A DNA stretch of 64,000 nucleotides from CAVVAL01 sp963742725 (GCA_963742725.1 CAVUMX010000003.1:1054001-1118000); one strand, 5' to 3'; counted from the first letter of the stretch, positions 42,416-50,656 are shown. Numbers and translations: made by a program. The notes: generated by a model from the letters alone, not told the origin.

Positions 42416-42625
42416 TTACCGCGTGGCGAGCACGATCAGCCCGGTGACGGCGAGCGCCACCGAGGCGAGGGTCTCGTGCCCGCGCAGGAAGTCCAGGTGG
42501 TCGATGACGAACCAGATCCGATCGAGTCCGGCGGCGTGACCGGCGCCCTGGAAGAGCAGTGCGGCCCCGAGCAGCAGCGGCAGTCCGTCGGTCCGGTGCC
42601 GCACGGGTGGCTCGCAGGTCGTCAT
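42416..42625 (-). CDS. Small two-segment membrane protein of unknown function
   Basis: A 69-residue protein with two likely membrane segments (LPLLLGAALLFQGAGHAAGL and ASVALAVTGLIVLAT) separated by an acidic/His-containing loop (DRIWFVIDHLDFLRGHE). GTG 42631 is an alternative start two codons upstream. No family recognised. It is divergent from the NarL-type kinase with 129 bp between. Confidence 0.55.
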   Translation of the reverse strand: MTTCEPPVRHRTDGLPLLLGAALLFQGAGHAAGLDRIWFVIDHLDFLRGHETLASVALAVTGLIVLATR

Positions 42626-42741
42626 GGCCACAAGCCTGCTCCGGACGGGCTACCGCGCGCGTCGGCCGGCAGGCGCCGGTTCCTGACCAAGGTCTAGCGG
42701 CGCGTCGACTTTGGTCGGGTCCGCGAAGGGGGTAGCGACCG

Positions 42742-42747
42742 TAGCCT
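42742..42747 (+). promoter_or_regulatory. Leaderless -10 element of the NarL-type kinase gene
   Basis: TAGCCT lies 7 nt before GTG 42755 with no ribosome site between, the leaderless geometry. Confidence 0.5.
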
Positions 42748-42754
42748 GGTCCTC

Positions 42755-43993
42755 GTGAGTGCCGTGACCAGCATCGACCGCGCCTACCGTTCCCTGCTGC
42801 CGGCCGTGCTGACGTACGACCCGGAGCTGGACGGGCCGCGCGGCCGCGTGCGCCGGACGACCCGCGACTGGCTCGTCGACATCGGCGTCTTCCTCTTCGC
42901 GATCCTGCTCGGCCTGAGCGTGTTCGCGATAGCGGTGGAGGACGGCTACGTCCCGACCGAATCCCGGCAGGCGCTCGACCTGGCCATCGGGATCGTCGCG
43001 GTGCTCGCCGTCTGGCTGCGCCGACGATGGCCGGTGGGGCTGGCGCTCGGCATGCTCCTGATCGGGATGGTCTCCGCGTCGTCGGCGGGCGCCGCGGTCG
43101 TCGCGCTGTTCACGGTCGCGGTGCACCGGCGGTTCCCGACCGTCCTGGTGATCACGCTGCTCAACCTCGCGACGATCCCGATCTACTACGGCCTCGTCGT
43201 GGACGCCCGGCTGAACTTCTGGATCGAGGTGACGATCGCGACCCTCCTCACGCTCGTCATCGTCGCGTGGGGCGTGATCGTGCGGGCGCGGCGCCAGCTC
43301 GTCCTGTCGCTGCGGGAACGGGCCAAGCGCGCGGAGGCCGAGCAGCAGCTGCGCGTCGAGCAGGCGCGGCACCAGGAACGGGAACGGATCGCGCGCGAGA
43401 TGCACGACGTCCTCGCCCACCGGCTGTCGCTGCTCAGCGTCCATGCCGGCGCGCTGGAGTTCCGGCCCGGGGCACCGGCGGACGAGGTGGCACGCGCGGC
43501 CGGCGTGATCCGCGACAGCGCCCACCAGGCACTCCAGGACCTGCGCGAGGTGATCTGGGTACTCCGGGGCGAGCCCGCCGGCGCCCCGACCGGCCCGGAC
43601 CGTCCACAGCCGACATTCGCCGATCTGTCCGACCTGGTCGCCGAGTCGCTGGCGGCGGGGGCCGAGGTCCGGCTGGTCAACGGGGTCGACGACAGCGCCA
43701 CCGTGCCCGCGAACGTCGGCCGCAACGCCTACCGGATCGTGCAGGAGGGCCTGACCAACGCCCGCAAGCACGCGCCCGGTTCGGCGGTGTCGGTGCGGCT
43801 GTACGGCGGCGCCGGCGAGGGCCTGCGGATCGAGATCCGGAACCCGGCGGCGAAGGAGGCGGCGAGCATCCCCGGTGCGGGCGCCGGCCTGGTGGGACTC
43901 GGCGAACGGGTCAACCTCGCGGGCGGACGGCTCCGCCACGGGCGCGCCGGCGGCGAGTTCCGCTTGAGCGTCTGGCTACCCTGGCCGGCATGA
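42755..43993 (+). CDS. NarL-type two-component sensor histidine kinase (HisKA_3)
   Basis: This 412-residue kinase has five or so membrane segments in the first 180 residues (typical of actinobacterial DesK/NarX-like sensors). A coiled-coil follows (LSLRERAKRAEAEQQLRVEQ), then HisKA_3 with phospho-acceptor His217 in REMHDVLAHRLS, and a HATPase domain with NAYRIVQEGLTNARKHAP and GAGLVGLGERV. GTG 42755 overlaps nothing upstream. The stop overlaps the regulator ATG by 4 bp. The signal is unknown. Confidence 0.92.
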   Translation: MSAVTSIDRAYRSLLPAVLTYDPELDGPRGRVRRTTRDWLVDIGVFLFAILLGLSVFAIAVEDGYVPTESRQALDLAIGIVAVLAVWLRRRWPVGLALGMLLIGMVSASSAGAAVVALFTVAVHRRFPTVLVITLLNLATIPIYYGLVVDARLNFWIEVTIATLLTLVIVAWGVIVRARRQLVLSLRERAKRAEAEQQLRVEQARHQERERIAREMHDVLAHRLSLLSVHAGALEFRPGAPADEVARAAGVIRDSAHQALQDLREVIWVLRGEPAGAPTGPDRPQPTFADLSDLVAESLAAGAEVRLVNGVDDSATVPANVGRNAYRIVQEGLTNARKHAPGSAVSVRLYGGAGEGLRIEIRNPAAKEAASIPGAGAGLVGLGERVNLAGGRLRHGRAGGEFRLSVWLPWPA

Positions 43994-44646
43994 CCATCCG
44001 CGTCCTGATCGTGGACGATGACGCGCTGGTGCGCGCCGGCCTGACGATGATGCTCGCCGGATCGGACGGCATCACGATCGTCGGCGAGGCCGCGGACGGC
44101 GCCGAGGTGCCGTCCGCCGTCGCCGCGCACAGCCCGGACGTCGTGCTGATGGACATCCGCATGCCCAAGGTGGACGGCCTGGCGGCGACCGAGGCGCTGC
44201 GCGGCCGTCCGGACTCGCCGCAGGTCATCATGCTCACCACCTTCGACGCCGACGACCACGTCGTGCGCGCGCTGCGGGCGGGTGCGAGCGGGTTCCTGCT
44301 CAAGGACACGCCGCCGGTGGAGATCGTCCGGGCGATCCAGCTCGTCGCGGCGGGGGACCCGATCCTGTCGCCGGCCGTCACGCGCCGCCTGATCGCGCGT
44401 GTCGCGGGCAGTGCCGACCCGGACGCCGGTCGCCGCCGCGCCCGCGCGCTGCTGGGCCGGCTCAGCGAGCGGGAGCGGGACGTCGCGGTGGCGATCGGGC
44501 AGGGCAAGTCCAACGCAGAGATCAGCTCTGAGCTGTACATGAGCGTGGCGACGGTCAAGGCGCACGTGTCCCGGGTGCTGACGAAACTGGAACTGAACAA
44601 CCGGGTCCAGGTCGCCCTCCTCGCCCACGACGCCGGCGCGGTGTAG
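43990..44646 (+). CDS. NarL-family response regulator
   Basis: This 218-residue regulator has a receiver domain with VDDDALVRAG, phospho-acceptor Asp55 (VVLMDIRMPKVDG), a conserved Thr (MLTTFD) and Lys (LLKDTPP). The C-terminal LuxR-type helix-turn-helix is LSERERDVAVAIGQGKSNAEISSELYMSVATVKAHVS. It is co-transcribed with the kinase. The divergently unrelated downstream promoter of the secreted protein holds a perfect palindrome that could be a target site (inference). Confidence 0.93.
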   Translation: MTIRVLIVDDDALVRAGLTMMLAGSDGITIVGEAADGAEVPSAVAAHSPDVVLMDIRMPKVDGLAATEALRGRPDSPQVIMLTTFDADDHVVRALRAGASGFLLKDTPPVEIVRAIQLVAAGDPILSPAVTRRLIARVAGSADPDAGRRRARALLGRLSERERDVAVAIGQGKSNAEISSELYMSVATVKAHVSRVLTKLELNNRVQVALLAHDAGAV

Positions 44647-44792
44647 ACGCTTCCGTTATCAACTGTTAACAGTGTGAGATGTCCCATCTGTACAGCTGAC
44701 CCCGTGCTGCGGTATTCATTCCGCCAACGTGAATCCGTTTCGCGTCCGGGGGCGCCGGATATGCGGACGGTGCTGACTTGCTGGAGGAATGG
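44647..44792 (+). promoter_or_regulatory. Promoter region with ACTGTTAACAGT palindrome before the secreted protein
   Basis: ACTGTTAACAGT (44662-44673) is a perfect 12-bp palindrome, and AGATGTCCCATCT (44677-44689) is a second, with 3 bp between them. The AT-richness of 44653-44730 contrasts with the neighbours. GGAGG at 44783-44787 sets GTG 44793 as the start of the next gene. Confidence 0.5.
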
Positions 44793-46259
44793 GTGAAGCG
44801 AACATCGTGGCCACGGCTGCTGGTGTGGACAGCGGCCGTCTCGGTGGCCACGCCACTGGCGTTCGCGGGCGGCATGATGCTGGTCCCGGACGCGCCGAGC
44901 GCTGACGAGACCCCCGAGGCGTTACCGACGGCCGTCGCCGAGACCACCTCGACGACCGCCGTGGCCCGGGGCGACGGCGCCGGCGGCGTGCGGAACGTGA
45001 CCGGCAAGGAGGACGTCCGGCTGGCCACGTACAACCCGACGACCGGCAAGGCGACCCTCGCCGGCGGCACGCCCAAGGTCAAGAAGGGCGACGTGATCGT
45101 CAGCGGCCGCACCAAGGACCTGCCGAAAGGCGCGCTCGTCAAGGTCACCGACCCGAAGTCGGACGCGGGTGGCGCCGTCTCCGTCCAGCCGGCCACGCTG
45201 CCCGAACTGCTCGGCGACGCCAAGATCAACTCGGCGACGCCCGTCAGCCCGTCGGACCTGACCGTGAAACCGCTGCTCAAGGGCGTGAAGGCGGCCGTCG
45301 AGGAGCCGGCGCCGGCGTCGCCGTCGGGTTCGCCGTCGGTTTCGCCGAGCACCACGCCGACCCCGGCCGCGCCGGCTTCGAAGTCCCGCGCGGCGGCGGG
45401 GGTGGTCGCGCCGGCGCCACTGCCGGACGTCCCCGGCCGGCACAACGTCGGCGGCGAGCTGCGGCTCGACCTCGACATCCCGCTCTCGGCCAAGGACGGG
45501 TTCGTGCCCACCGCACAGGGCGGGCCGACGCTCCAGGGCTGGGTCCACTTCCAGCCGCAGGTCATCTTCACGTACGAGCGTGACCACACGCTGAGCCTCG
45601 AACCGTCGAAGGCGTCCATCGGGATCGGCGGTGCCTACGACTACGGCTGGAAGCTCCACGCGGCCCTGCGCGGCGTCGCCGACACCGGGCGCCAGCCGCT
45701 GCGGCTGCCGTTCGCCGAGGTGCACGTCCACACGACGCTGTTCGTCGGCGGGTTCCCGATCGTCGTCGACGCCGACCTGACGTACTTCTACCAGGTCACC
45801 GCCGACGGCCGGATCAGCATCGACAGCGAGCAGAAGACGACGGGCGAGGTCGCGCTCGGCGCCAGCTACACCAAGGGCAAGGGCTGGCAGCAGCTCCCCG
45901 TCGCCACCGGCACCACCACCGTCGGCAAGGCGCTGCGGATCGCCGGCGAGGCCGAGGCGAAGGCCACCATCGGCGCCGAGCTGAAGGTCGCCCTGTACGG
46001 CACCGTCGGCGCGTCGGTCGAGTGGGCGCCGTACCTGCGCGCCGAGGTCGCCGCCGAAGCGCTGCCGAAGCAGCGGCTCGAATGGGCCCTCTACGCCGGC
46101 TTCGACCTCGGCGGATCGCTGTTCGTCCAGCTGAAGATCCTCGGCATCTCGATCTTCGAGAAGACGTTCCCGCTGCCGCCGCTCAACCTCGAATGGAAGG
46201 TCACCGACGGCGAGCTGACGCCTGAGGCGCCGGTGCCGGCCGCGCGCAAGGCGGCCTGA
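44793..46259 (+). CDS. Uncharacterised secreted or surface protein
   Basis: This 488-residue protein has an N-terminal signal segment (LLVWTAAVSVATPLAFAGG), a Thr/Ala region, and a SAF/KDL-like segment at about 75-115 (GDVIVSGRTKDLPKGALVKV). A Pro/Ser/Ala linker (PSGSPSVSPSTTPTP) and a C-terminal beta-rich domain of about 270 residues follow, the latter with regular alternation (GGELRLDLDIPL ... TLFVGGFPIVVDADLTYFYQV). I do not recognise the family; there are no catalytic motifs. GTG 44793 is chosen because GGAGG lies 5 nt before it. It follows the NarL system and is followed by a strong terminator, so it is probably monocistronic. Confidence 0.8.
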   Translation: MKRTSWPRLLVWTAAVSVATPLAFAGGMMLVPDAPSADETPEALPTAVAETTSTTAVARGDGAGGVRNVTGKEDVRLATYNPTTGKATLAGGTPKVKKGDVIVSGRTKDLPKGALVKVTDPKSDAGGAVSVQPATLPELLGDAKINSATPVSPSDLTVKPLLKGVKAAVEEPAPASPSGSPSVSPSTTPTPAAPASKSRAAAGVVAPAPLPDVPGRHNVGGELRLDLDIPLSAKDGFVPTAQGGPTLQGWVHFQPQVIFTYERDHTLSLEPSKASIGIGGAYDYGWKLHAALRGVADTGRQPLRLPFAEVHVHTTLFVGGFPIVVDADLTYFYQVTADGRISIDSEQKTTGEVALGASYTKGKGWQQLPVATGTTTVGKALRIAGEAEAKATIGAELKVALYGTVGASVEWAPYLRAEVAAEALPKQRLEWALYAGFDLGGSLFVQLKILGISIFEKTFPLPPLNLEWKVTDGELTPEAPVPAARKAA

Positions 46260-46271
46260 GCCTGAGCGGTA

Positions 46272-46314
46272 CCGGTGGCGTGGCGGCGCGCGGGATCTGC
46301 TGCCACGCCACCGG
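46272..46314 (+). terminator. 13-bp perfect hairpin after the secreted-protein gene
   Basis: CCGGTGGCGTGGC (46272-46284) and GCCACGCCACCGG (46302-46314) pair perfectly round a 17-nt loop, 13 bp after the stop. Confidence 0.75.
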
Positions 46315-46544
46315 CCTGCCGGGCGTGCGCGCCGGCAGGGTGGCGTAGCGGCCGTCGTACAGCGCTGCCCGTGGCGTGGCGCCGGCCGTGGCGTGGCGCT
46401 GCCCGTGGCGTGGCGCCGGCCGGGGTGTGGCGCTGGCCGTGACGTGTGGCGCTGGCCGGGGTGTGGCGGCGGCCGGCCGGCGTCCCGGGCGGCGCGGCGC
46501 GGCGCGGTTGGACCTGGGTGGGTGCGTCGGCTTAGCTGGCGTCC
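46315..46544. repeat. GC-rich short-unit repeats before the FhuF-like gene
   Basis: The 230-bp gap consists of degenerate units of the type (C)CGTGGCGTGGCGC(C/T)G and GGCCGGGGTGTGGCG, most regular at 46366-46480. There is no gene with family features. This is the same kind of material as at 10497-10797. Confidence 0.6.
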
Positions 46545-47489
46545 GTGACTCTCGACGGTGTGTACGCGCGGGCGTGCGCGGCCGTACCCGAACTGGCCGC
46601 CTTCGTGGCGCCCGGATCGCTGCCCGGCGCGGTGCTGGCCGACCCCCGGTGGCTCGACGACCGCGTCACCGCCGCCGCGGACAAGTGGTCGGTGGCGGAT
46701 CGGCGCGCCGTCGGCACGATCTGGTGGTACTCGGCGAGCTCGACCCTGCTGGCGCCGCCCGTGACCACGCTGGTCGTCGCCGGCCGTGCGGCCGACCCCG
46801 CGCTCGACGGACTGACGCTCGGCCTCCGCCCCGACGGCTACCTCTCAGGCGCCCGGGCCCGCGCGTTGCTGCCGACCGGGCCCGACCCGGCGGCAGCGCC
46901 CAGCCCGGCGGCGGCATCTGCGTCGGCGCGTGCCGCGGCAGCAGCGTCTAGCCCGGCGGCGGCATCTGCGTCGGCGGTGGCGCGCGGCCTGGCGGCGGGC
47001 GGCGTGGGTGGCGCTGCGGCGGCGGTGCCCGGCCTGGCGGCAGGCGGCGTGGGCGGCGCTGCGGCGGTGGCGCCCCGCCTGGCCGCCGCTGGCCTGGCCA
47101 GCGGTGCGGGGGTGTTGGGGGAGGCGTTGCGCGGGGCGCTCGGGGCGGTGATCGCGCCACTGTCCGAGGTGTCCGGGGCGACCGAGCGGGCGCTGTGGGC
47201 GATCGCCACCGATTCACTCGCGACGTGGGCGTTGCGGGCGGGCGCCGCGACGGCTGATGTCGACCGGGCGGTGGACGTCTCGCTGGCGGTGGCGCGTGCG
47301 GTCGGCCCGGTCATGCCGGTGCCGAGGTACGTCGAGATTCCGGTGACGCCGCCGCGCCGGTACGTCCGCCGCGCGTCGTGCTGCCTGATCTACGAGGCCC
47401 CGGACTGCGATAAGTGCACGAGCTGCCCGCGCCGCCCGCCCGCCGACCGGCTCCAGCGCCTGACCGCCCACGCCCTCTCCACCCAGTAG
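46545..47489 (+). CDS. FhuF-like (2Fe-2S) siderophore-iron reductase
   Basis: This 314-residue protein ends in the FhuF C-terminal signature CCLIYEAPDCDKCTSCP, where the CC, C and C residues bind a 2Fe-2S cluster used to reduce ferric siderophores. The N-terminal part (DPRWLDDRVTAAADKW, GTIWWYSASSTLLAPP, TLGLRPDGYLSGA) also fits the family. Between them, about residues 112-185, is an Ala/Gly/Ser/Pro low-complexity insert. It is made of two 48-bp and two to three 45-bp in-frame repeats and is absent, as far as I know, from normal FhuF. GTG 46545 has no strong ribosome site. Confidence 0.82.
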   Translation: MTLDGVYARACAAVPELAAFVAPGSLPGAVLADPRWLDDRVTAAADKWSVADRRAVGTIWWYSASSTLLAPPVTTLVVAGRAADPALDGLTLGLRPDGYLSGARARALLPTGPDPAAAPSPAAASASARAAAAASSPAAASASAVARGLAAGGVGGAAAAVPGLAAGGVGGAAAVAPRLAAAGLASGAGVLGEALRGALGAVIAPLSEVSGATERALWAIATDSLATWALRAGAATADVDRAVDVSLAVARAVGPVMPVPRYVEIPVTPPRRYVRRASCCLIYEAPDCDKCTSCPRRPPADRLQRLTAHALSTQ

Positions 47490-47530
47490 CCCGGCCCGCC
47501 GGTGCGGCGCGGGGCGTGCGGGCGCGGGGC

Positions 47531-47572
47531 GGGTGGGGCGAGGCGCGGCGCGGGTGGGGCGAGGCGCGGCGC
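47531..47572. repeat. 21-bp GC-rich tandem duplication
   Basis: GGGTGGGGCGAGGCGCGGCG(C) is repeated twice in tandem with a 21-bp period in the gap between the FhuF-like gene and the ChW-repeat gene. There is no gene in 47490-47656. Close to the ChW stop, the dodecamer ACCTCAAACGGC also occurs twice (about 47638 and 47653). Confidence 0.6.
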
Positions 47573-47656
47573 GAGGCGTGCGGGGTGCCGCGCGGGCGAG
47601 CTGCCCGGCGGTGGTGGCCCGGGCAGCTCGCGTGCGATACCTCAAACGGCTCCACC

Positions 47657-48265
47657 TCAAACGGCGATGGCGATCGCTTCCAGGCGGCGGGACTGCCCGG
47701 TCGTACCGGCGATGGCGCCGTTGCAGCGCGCGCCCTGCCAGCCGATGTCCTGGAGATGCGCGTTGTAGCAGACGTCGCCGAAGGTCACCGCAATGGCGAT
47801 GGCTTCGAGCCGCCGCGACTGGCCGGTGGTCCCGGCGATCTCACTGTTGCAGCGGACGCCCTGCCAGGCGATGTCTTGCAGGTGGGCGTTGTAGCAGACG
47901 TTGCCGACGTCGGTGGAGACGGCGATGACGATCGCTTCCAGCCGCCGCGACTGGCCCGTCGTGCCGGCGATCTCGCCGTTGCAGCGGACGCCCTGCCAGC
48001 CGATGTCCTGCAGGTGCGCGTTGTAGCAGACGGCGCGGGCGGCGTTGGTCGAGGCGCGGAGCGCGTCCGCGGCCTTCTGTACCTCGGTCTGCGCGGCGCC
48101 GGTCGACGCCTTGCTGGGGCCGTTCGCCGCCTCGCGGACCTTCACGGTGACGGGGTGGTCCGCGGTGGAGCCGGTCGGTGCCGCGACGGCGCCCGGTGTG
48201 GCGGTCACCATCGCGACGAGTAACAACGCTGCTGTTCCGAGGCAGCGAAGCGTGCGTGTTCCCAC
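47657..48265 (-). CDS. Secreted protein with three ChW (hydrophobic-W) repeats
   Basis: This 202-residue protein has a signal peptide (LGTAALLLVAMVTATPGAVA) and a short spacer, then three near-identical units of about 43 residues. The unit pattern is VCYNAHLQDI(G/A)WQG, RCN, AGTTGQSRRLEAI. This matches the ChW repeat (clostridial hydrophobic with conserved W; GW..w...G...GTTG...r.EA), known from surface proteins of Clostridium and some streptomycetes. Each repeat has two Cys that may form a disulfide. GTG 48265 has GGAGG 5 nt upstream. The high identity between repeats suggests recent duplication or gene conversion. Role unknown; surface adhesion or carbohydrate binding has been suggested for the family. 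Confidence 0.85.
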   Translation of the reverse strand: MGTRTLRCLGTAALLLVAMVTATPGAVAAPTGSTADHPVTVKVREAANGPSKASTGAAQTEVQKAADALRASTNAARAVCYNAHLQDIGWQGVRCNGEIAGTTGQSRRLEAIVIAVSTDVGNVCYNAHLQDIAWQGVRCNSEIAGTTGQSRRLEAIAIAVTFGDVCYNAHLQDIGWQGARCNGAIAGTTGQSRRLEAIAIAV

Positions 48266-48533
48266 GGGTCCTCCAGTACTTGAGTGTGGACGGAACTGCG
48301 GAACGTGCTGCACCCACTACTACCCGTAGAGCAATTCGGCTGGATTGAAGCGCTCTTGGCCCGAATTGGGTGCGTGTGAATACTCCTCGCGGTCGGATGG
48401 CTACTCAATGGATTGTCCGCTAGGCGACAGACCCCTTCCGATGGGGTCACGCGGCCGGATCGTGCAGGGAGCGTTCGCCTGGGCGTAACCGTCACGTCGC
48501 GCTACGGCGTCGTCGCTGGTGGAGCCTCGACGG
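48266..48533. promoter_or_regulatory. Divergent promoter region between the ChW and flippase-like genes
   Basis: This 268-bp region is clearly less GC-rich than its flanks around 48330-48425. GCAATTCGG (48332-48340) and CCGAATTGG (48362-48370) form an interrupted inverted repeat. No gene seen. Confidence 0.4.
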
Positions 48534-49532
48534 ATGGACAGGTGGCGCCGCGCCGCGACGAACCCTTGGGTCTGCGCGGTGGCGCTCGCGGCGACCGCCG
48601 GGGTGTCGCTGTGGAGCGTCGCGCGCGTGCCCGAGGCGTCCGCCGTGCCGGCGCTGCTCGGGCTGGCCGCGTTCGCCGTCGGGAAGTACGTCCTGTGTCC
48701 GCTGCGCTGGCATGCCCTCTCCGTCGGTGGGCAGAACCGCTGGTGGCACGTCCGGGCCTACGCCGAGGGAGAGCTGGTCGGCCTGGCCGCGCCCGTCCAT
48801 GCCGCGGCCGATCTGTGGCGGGCGCACCGGCTCCGCCGCGTCGGGCTGGCCGGCGCGGTCGCCTACGCCGAGGTCGGACTCGACCGCCTGGTGGGGATGG
48901 CCGGCATCGGACTGGGCGTCGTCTGCACCGGCATCGCGCTTCCCGCCCACCTGCTGGCGGTGTTCGCCGCAGTCGGTCTGGCGGTCGCGGTACTGGTGGT
49001 GATTCTGCGGTGGCGGCGACCCGACCTGCTGCGCCGCCGTCCGCTCCCGGCGCCGCGCGTCGTCGCGCTCGGGCTGGTGCTGTCCCTCGGCTACCAGGCC
49101 GGCATCGCGGCCCTGGTCCTCGGCGCTGTCACGGCGGTCGGCGCGACGGTCGAACCGCTCGCGTTCCTCGCCGTGTTCGGCGCGAGCCAGCTGGCCAGCG
49201 TGCTGCCGGGTCTCGACGGCGCCAACCCGCGCAGCGGCGCGATCGCGGTCGGACTGGCGTCCCTCGGTGTCACGTGGACGGCCGCGCTCGGGGCCGTCGC
49301 GCTCGTCGCGCTGCTGCCGTGGATCCCGGCGCTGCTCCTGGGCGGCGGCAGCTTCGCCGGTCAGCGAGCGGCGATGACCTGGCGCAACAGGTCGAGGTCC
49401 TTGCCGATGACGCCGGTGGCACCGAGCCGGCGGGCGTCGTCCACGGCACCGGCCGTGTCGACCGGCCACACCAGCACGTGCTCGACGGACGTCCGCAGCT
49501 CGGCGACGATCTCCGGCGTCAACAGCCGCTGA
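48534..49532 (+). CDS. Flippase-like (UPF0104/LPG synthetase N-terminal type) membrane protein
   Basis: This 332-residue protein has about eight membrane segments and the UPF0104/AglD-like pattern: KYVLCPLRWHALSVGG, AEGELVGLAAPVHAAADLWRAHRL and YAEVGLDRLVGM. Similar proteins translocate or modify lipids. The first 280 residues are convincing; from about 283 (GQRAAMTWRNRS) the frame runs into sequence antisense to the GDPD gene. It overlaps that gene by 172 bp before stopping at 49532. The tail has odd composition (Ser/Thr/Arg-rich), so the original stop was probably lost. ATG 48534 is chosen; GTG 48519 is also in frame. Confidence 0.75.
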   Translation: MDRWRRAATNPWVCAVALAATAGVSLWSVARVPEASAVPALLGLAAFAVGKYVLCPLRWHALSVGGQNRWWHVRAYAEGELVGLAAPVHAAADLWRAHRLRRVGLAGAVAYAEVGLDRLVGMAGIGLGVVCTGIALPAHLLAVFAAVGLAVAVLVVILRWRRPDLLRRRPLPAPRVVALGLVLSLGYQAGIAALVLGAVTAVGATVEPLAFLAVFGASQLASVLPGLDGANPRSGAIAVGLASLGVTWTAALGAVALVALLPWIPALLLGGGSFAGQRAAMTWRNRSRSLPMTPVAPSRRASSTAPAVSTGHTSTCSTDVRSSATISGVNSR

Positions 49533-49993
49533 CGGATCGACACCCCGTAGGCGCCGTGGCGGCGGAGCCGGGCGCGGAGCCGGTCGAGCTGCACGCGGTT
49601 GCTCGCCGAGTACACCTGCCGGACGTGCGGGTCGCAGGCGAACGCGTCGAGCATCCGCCATTCCTTGGTGCACACCGCGATCGGACGTCCGGGGGCCAGC
49701 GACCGCAGCGCGGCGGCGACGTGCGTTCCCAGCGCGACGGTCGTCCCCTTGAGATCGAGCATCAGCCGGCCCTCGGACGCGAGGACGTCGGCCAGCGGCG
49801 GCGGCGCGATGTCGCGGCGCCACGCCAGCTCCCACGTGTCCCACAGCAGGTGCGGGCCGAGCGAACGGTGGTGCCGCACCTCCAGCGCGCCCTGGAACAG
49901 CCGGATGTCCGCCTCGACCAGGTCGACGCCCGCGTCCAGGGCGGCGCGCAGGTCGGCCAGGTTGTTCCCGGCCCGGTGCGCCACGGCCAGCAC
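49361..49993 (-). CDS. Glycerophosphodiester phosphodiesterase family protein
   Basis: This 210-residue protein has the GDPD barrel motifs: AHRAGNN with the catalytic His-Arg, DLVEADIRLFQGALEVRHH with the metal Glu/Asp pair and second His, LMLDLKG, and the late strands WPVDTAGAVDDARRLGATGVI. It is somewhat shorter than typical GDPDs (about 240). It would split glycerophosphodiesters into glycerol-3-phosphate and an alcohol. GTG 49993 lies 2 bp after the MmcQ/YjbR stop. Its 3' end is overlapped by the flippase-like gene. Confidence 0.85.
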   Translation of the reverse strand: MLAVAHRAGNNLADLRAALDAGVDLVEADIRLFQGALEVRHHRSLGPHLLWDTWELAWRRDIAPPPLADVLASEGRLMLDLKGTTVALGTHVAAALRSLAPGRPIAVCTKEWRMLDAFACDPHVRQVYSASNRVQLDRLRARLRRHGAYGVSIRQRLLTPEIVAELRTSVEHVLVWPVDTAGAVDDARRLGATGVIGKDLDLLRQVIAAR

Positions 49994-49995
49994 GA

Positions 49996-50385
49996 TCAGC
50001 CCTCGGTCTCGGCTGGGCGGCCGGCGCCAGGTTCAACGGCCGAGGTTCGGGCGGCGTACTCGGCGGCGACCCGCTTCGGCACGACCATGCGCCACGCGTC
50101 CAGGATCAGCTCGCGCATCTCGTCCTCGCCGATCGCGGCCAGGTGGACCTGGACCCAGTGGAACCGCTCGTCCGACGGGATCGGCGGGAAGAACTTGTCC
50201 GGCTCGGACGCGATGAGCGCCGCCCGCTCCTCCTTGGGGAAGCCGAAGCCCATCGTGGTCTCGTCGCGGGACAGCGCGGCGTAGACGATGCCGCGGATCC
50301 GGAACTTCACGCGGTCGCGGACCAGCGCCACCTCCGTACGCGGCAGGGCGGCGGCGAACCGCCGCACCTCCTCGGCGGCGACCAT
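49996..50385 (-). CDS. MmcQ/YjbR family protein
   Basis: This 129-residue protein of the MmcQ/YjbR (CyaY-like, DNA-binding fold) family contains VKFRIRGIVYAALSRDETTMGFGFPKEERAALI and FHWVQVHLAAIGEDEMRELILDAWRMVVPKRV, both typical. A role in DNA binding is inferred for the family from structure only. ATG 50385 is chosen over an upstream GTG that would add a Gly/Ala-rich tail. It is followed by the GDPD gene with 2 bp between. Confidence 0.85.
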   Translation of the reverse strand: MVAAEEVRRFAAALPRTEVALVRDRVKFRIRGIVYAALSRDETTMGFGFPKEERAALIASEPDKFFPPIPSDERFHWVQVHLAAIGEDEMRELILDAWRMVVPKRVAAEYAARTSAVEPGAGRPAETEG

Positions 50386-50416
50386 CAGCCGGCGCCCGCG
50401 CCGGACGGCGTGCCCA

Positions 50417-50650
50417 TCAGCCGCAGCAACCCCCGCCGCAACAGCCCCCGCCACCCGAAGCCGGCGCTGGTCCGCCGGACAGGGCGGCGGAGGACACCGT
50501 CGCGACCCCGCCGACGGACACAGCGGACCACAGCCGTGTCACGTCGCCGTGCCCGTCCGGGCAGGTCACGGCGGGTGCCTCTTCGTGCACACCACGCCGG
50601 ACCTCGAACACCCGGTCACACGACCGGCAGCGGTAGTCGTAGGCAGCCAT
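50417..50650 (-). CDS. FmdB family zinc-ribbon protein
   Basis: This 77-residue protein begins MAAYDYRCRSCDRVFEVRR, the hallmark of FmdB-type zinc ribbons. Cys8 and Cys11 form the first knuckle; the second is CPDGHG at 30-35, one Cys being replaced by His. The tail is GGGGCCGGGCCG, possibly metal-binding. FmdB proteins are putative regulators; targets are unknown. TAGACT 6 nt before ATG 50650 suggests leaderless transcription. Confidence 0.88.
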   Translation of the reverse strand: MAAYDYRCRSCDRVFEVRRGVHEEAPAVTCPDGHGDVTRLWSAVSVGGVATVSSAALSGGPAPASGGGGCCGGGCCG

Positions 50651-50656
50651 GCCCCG

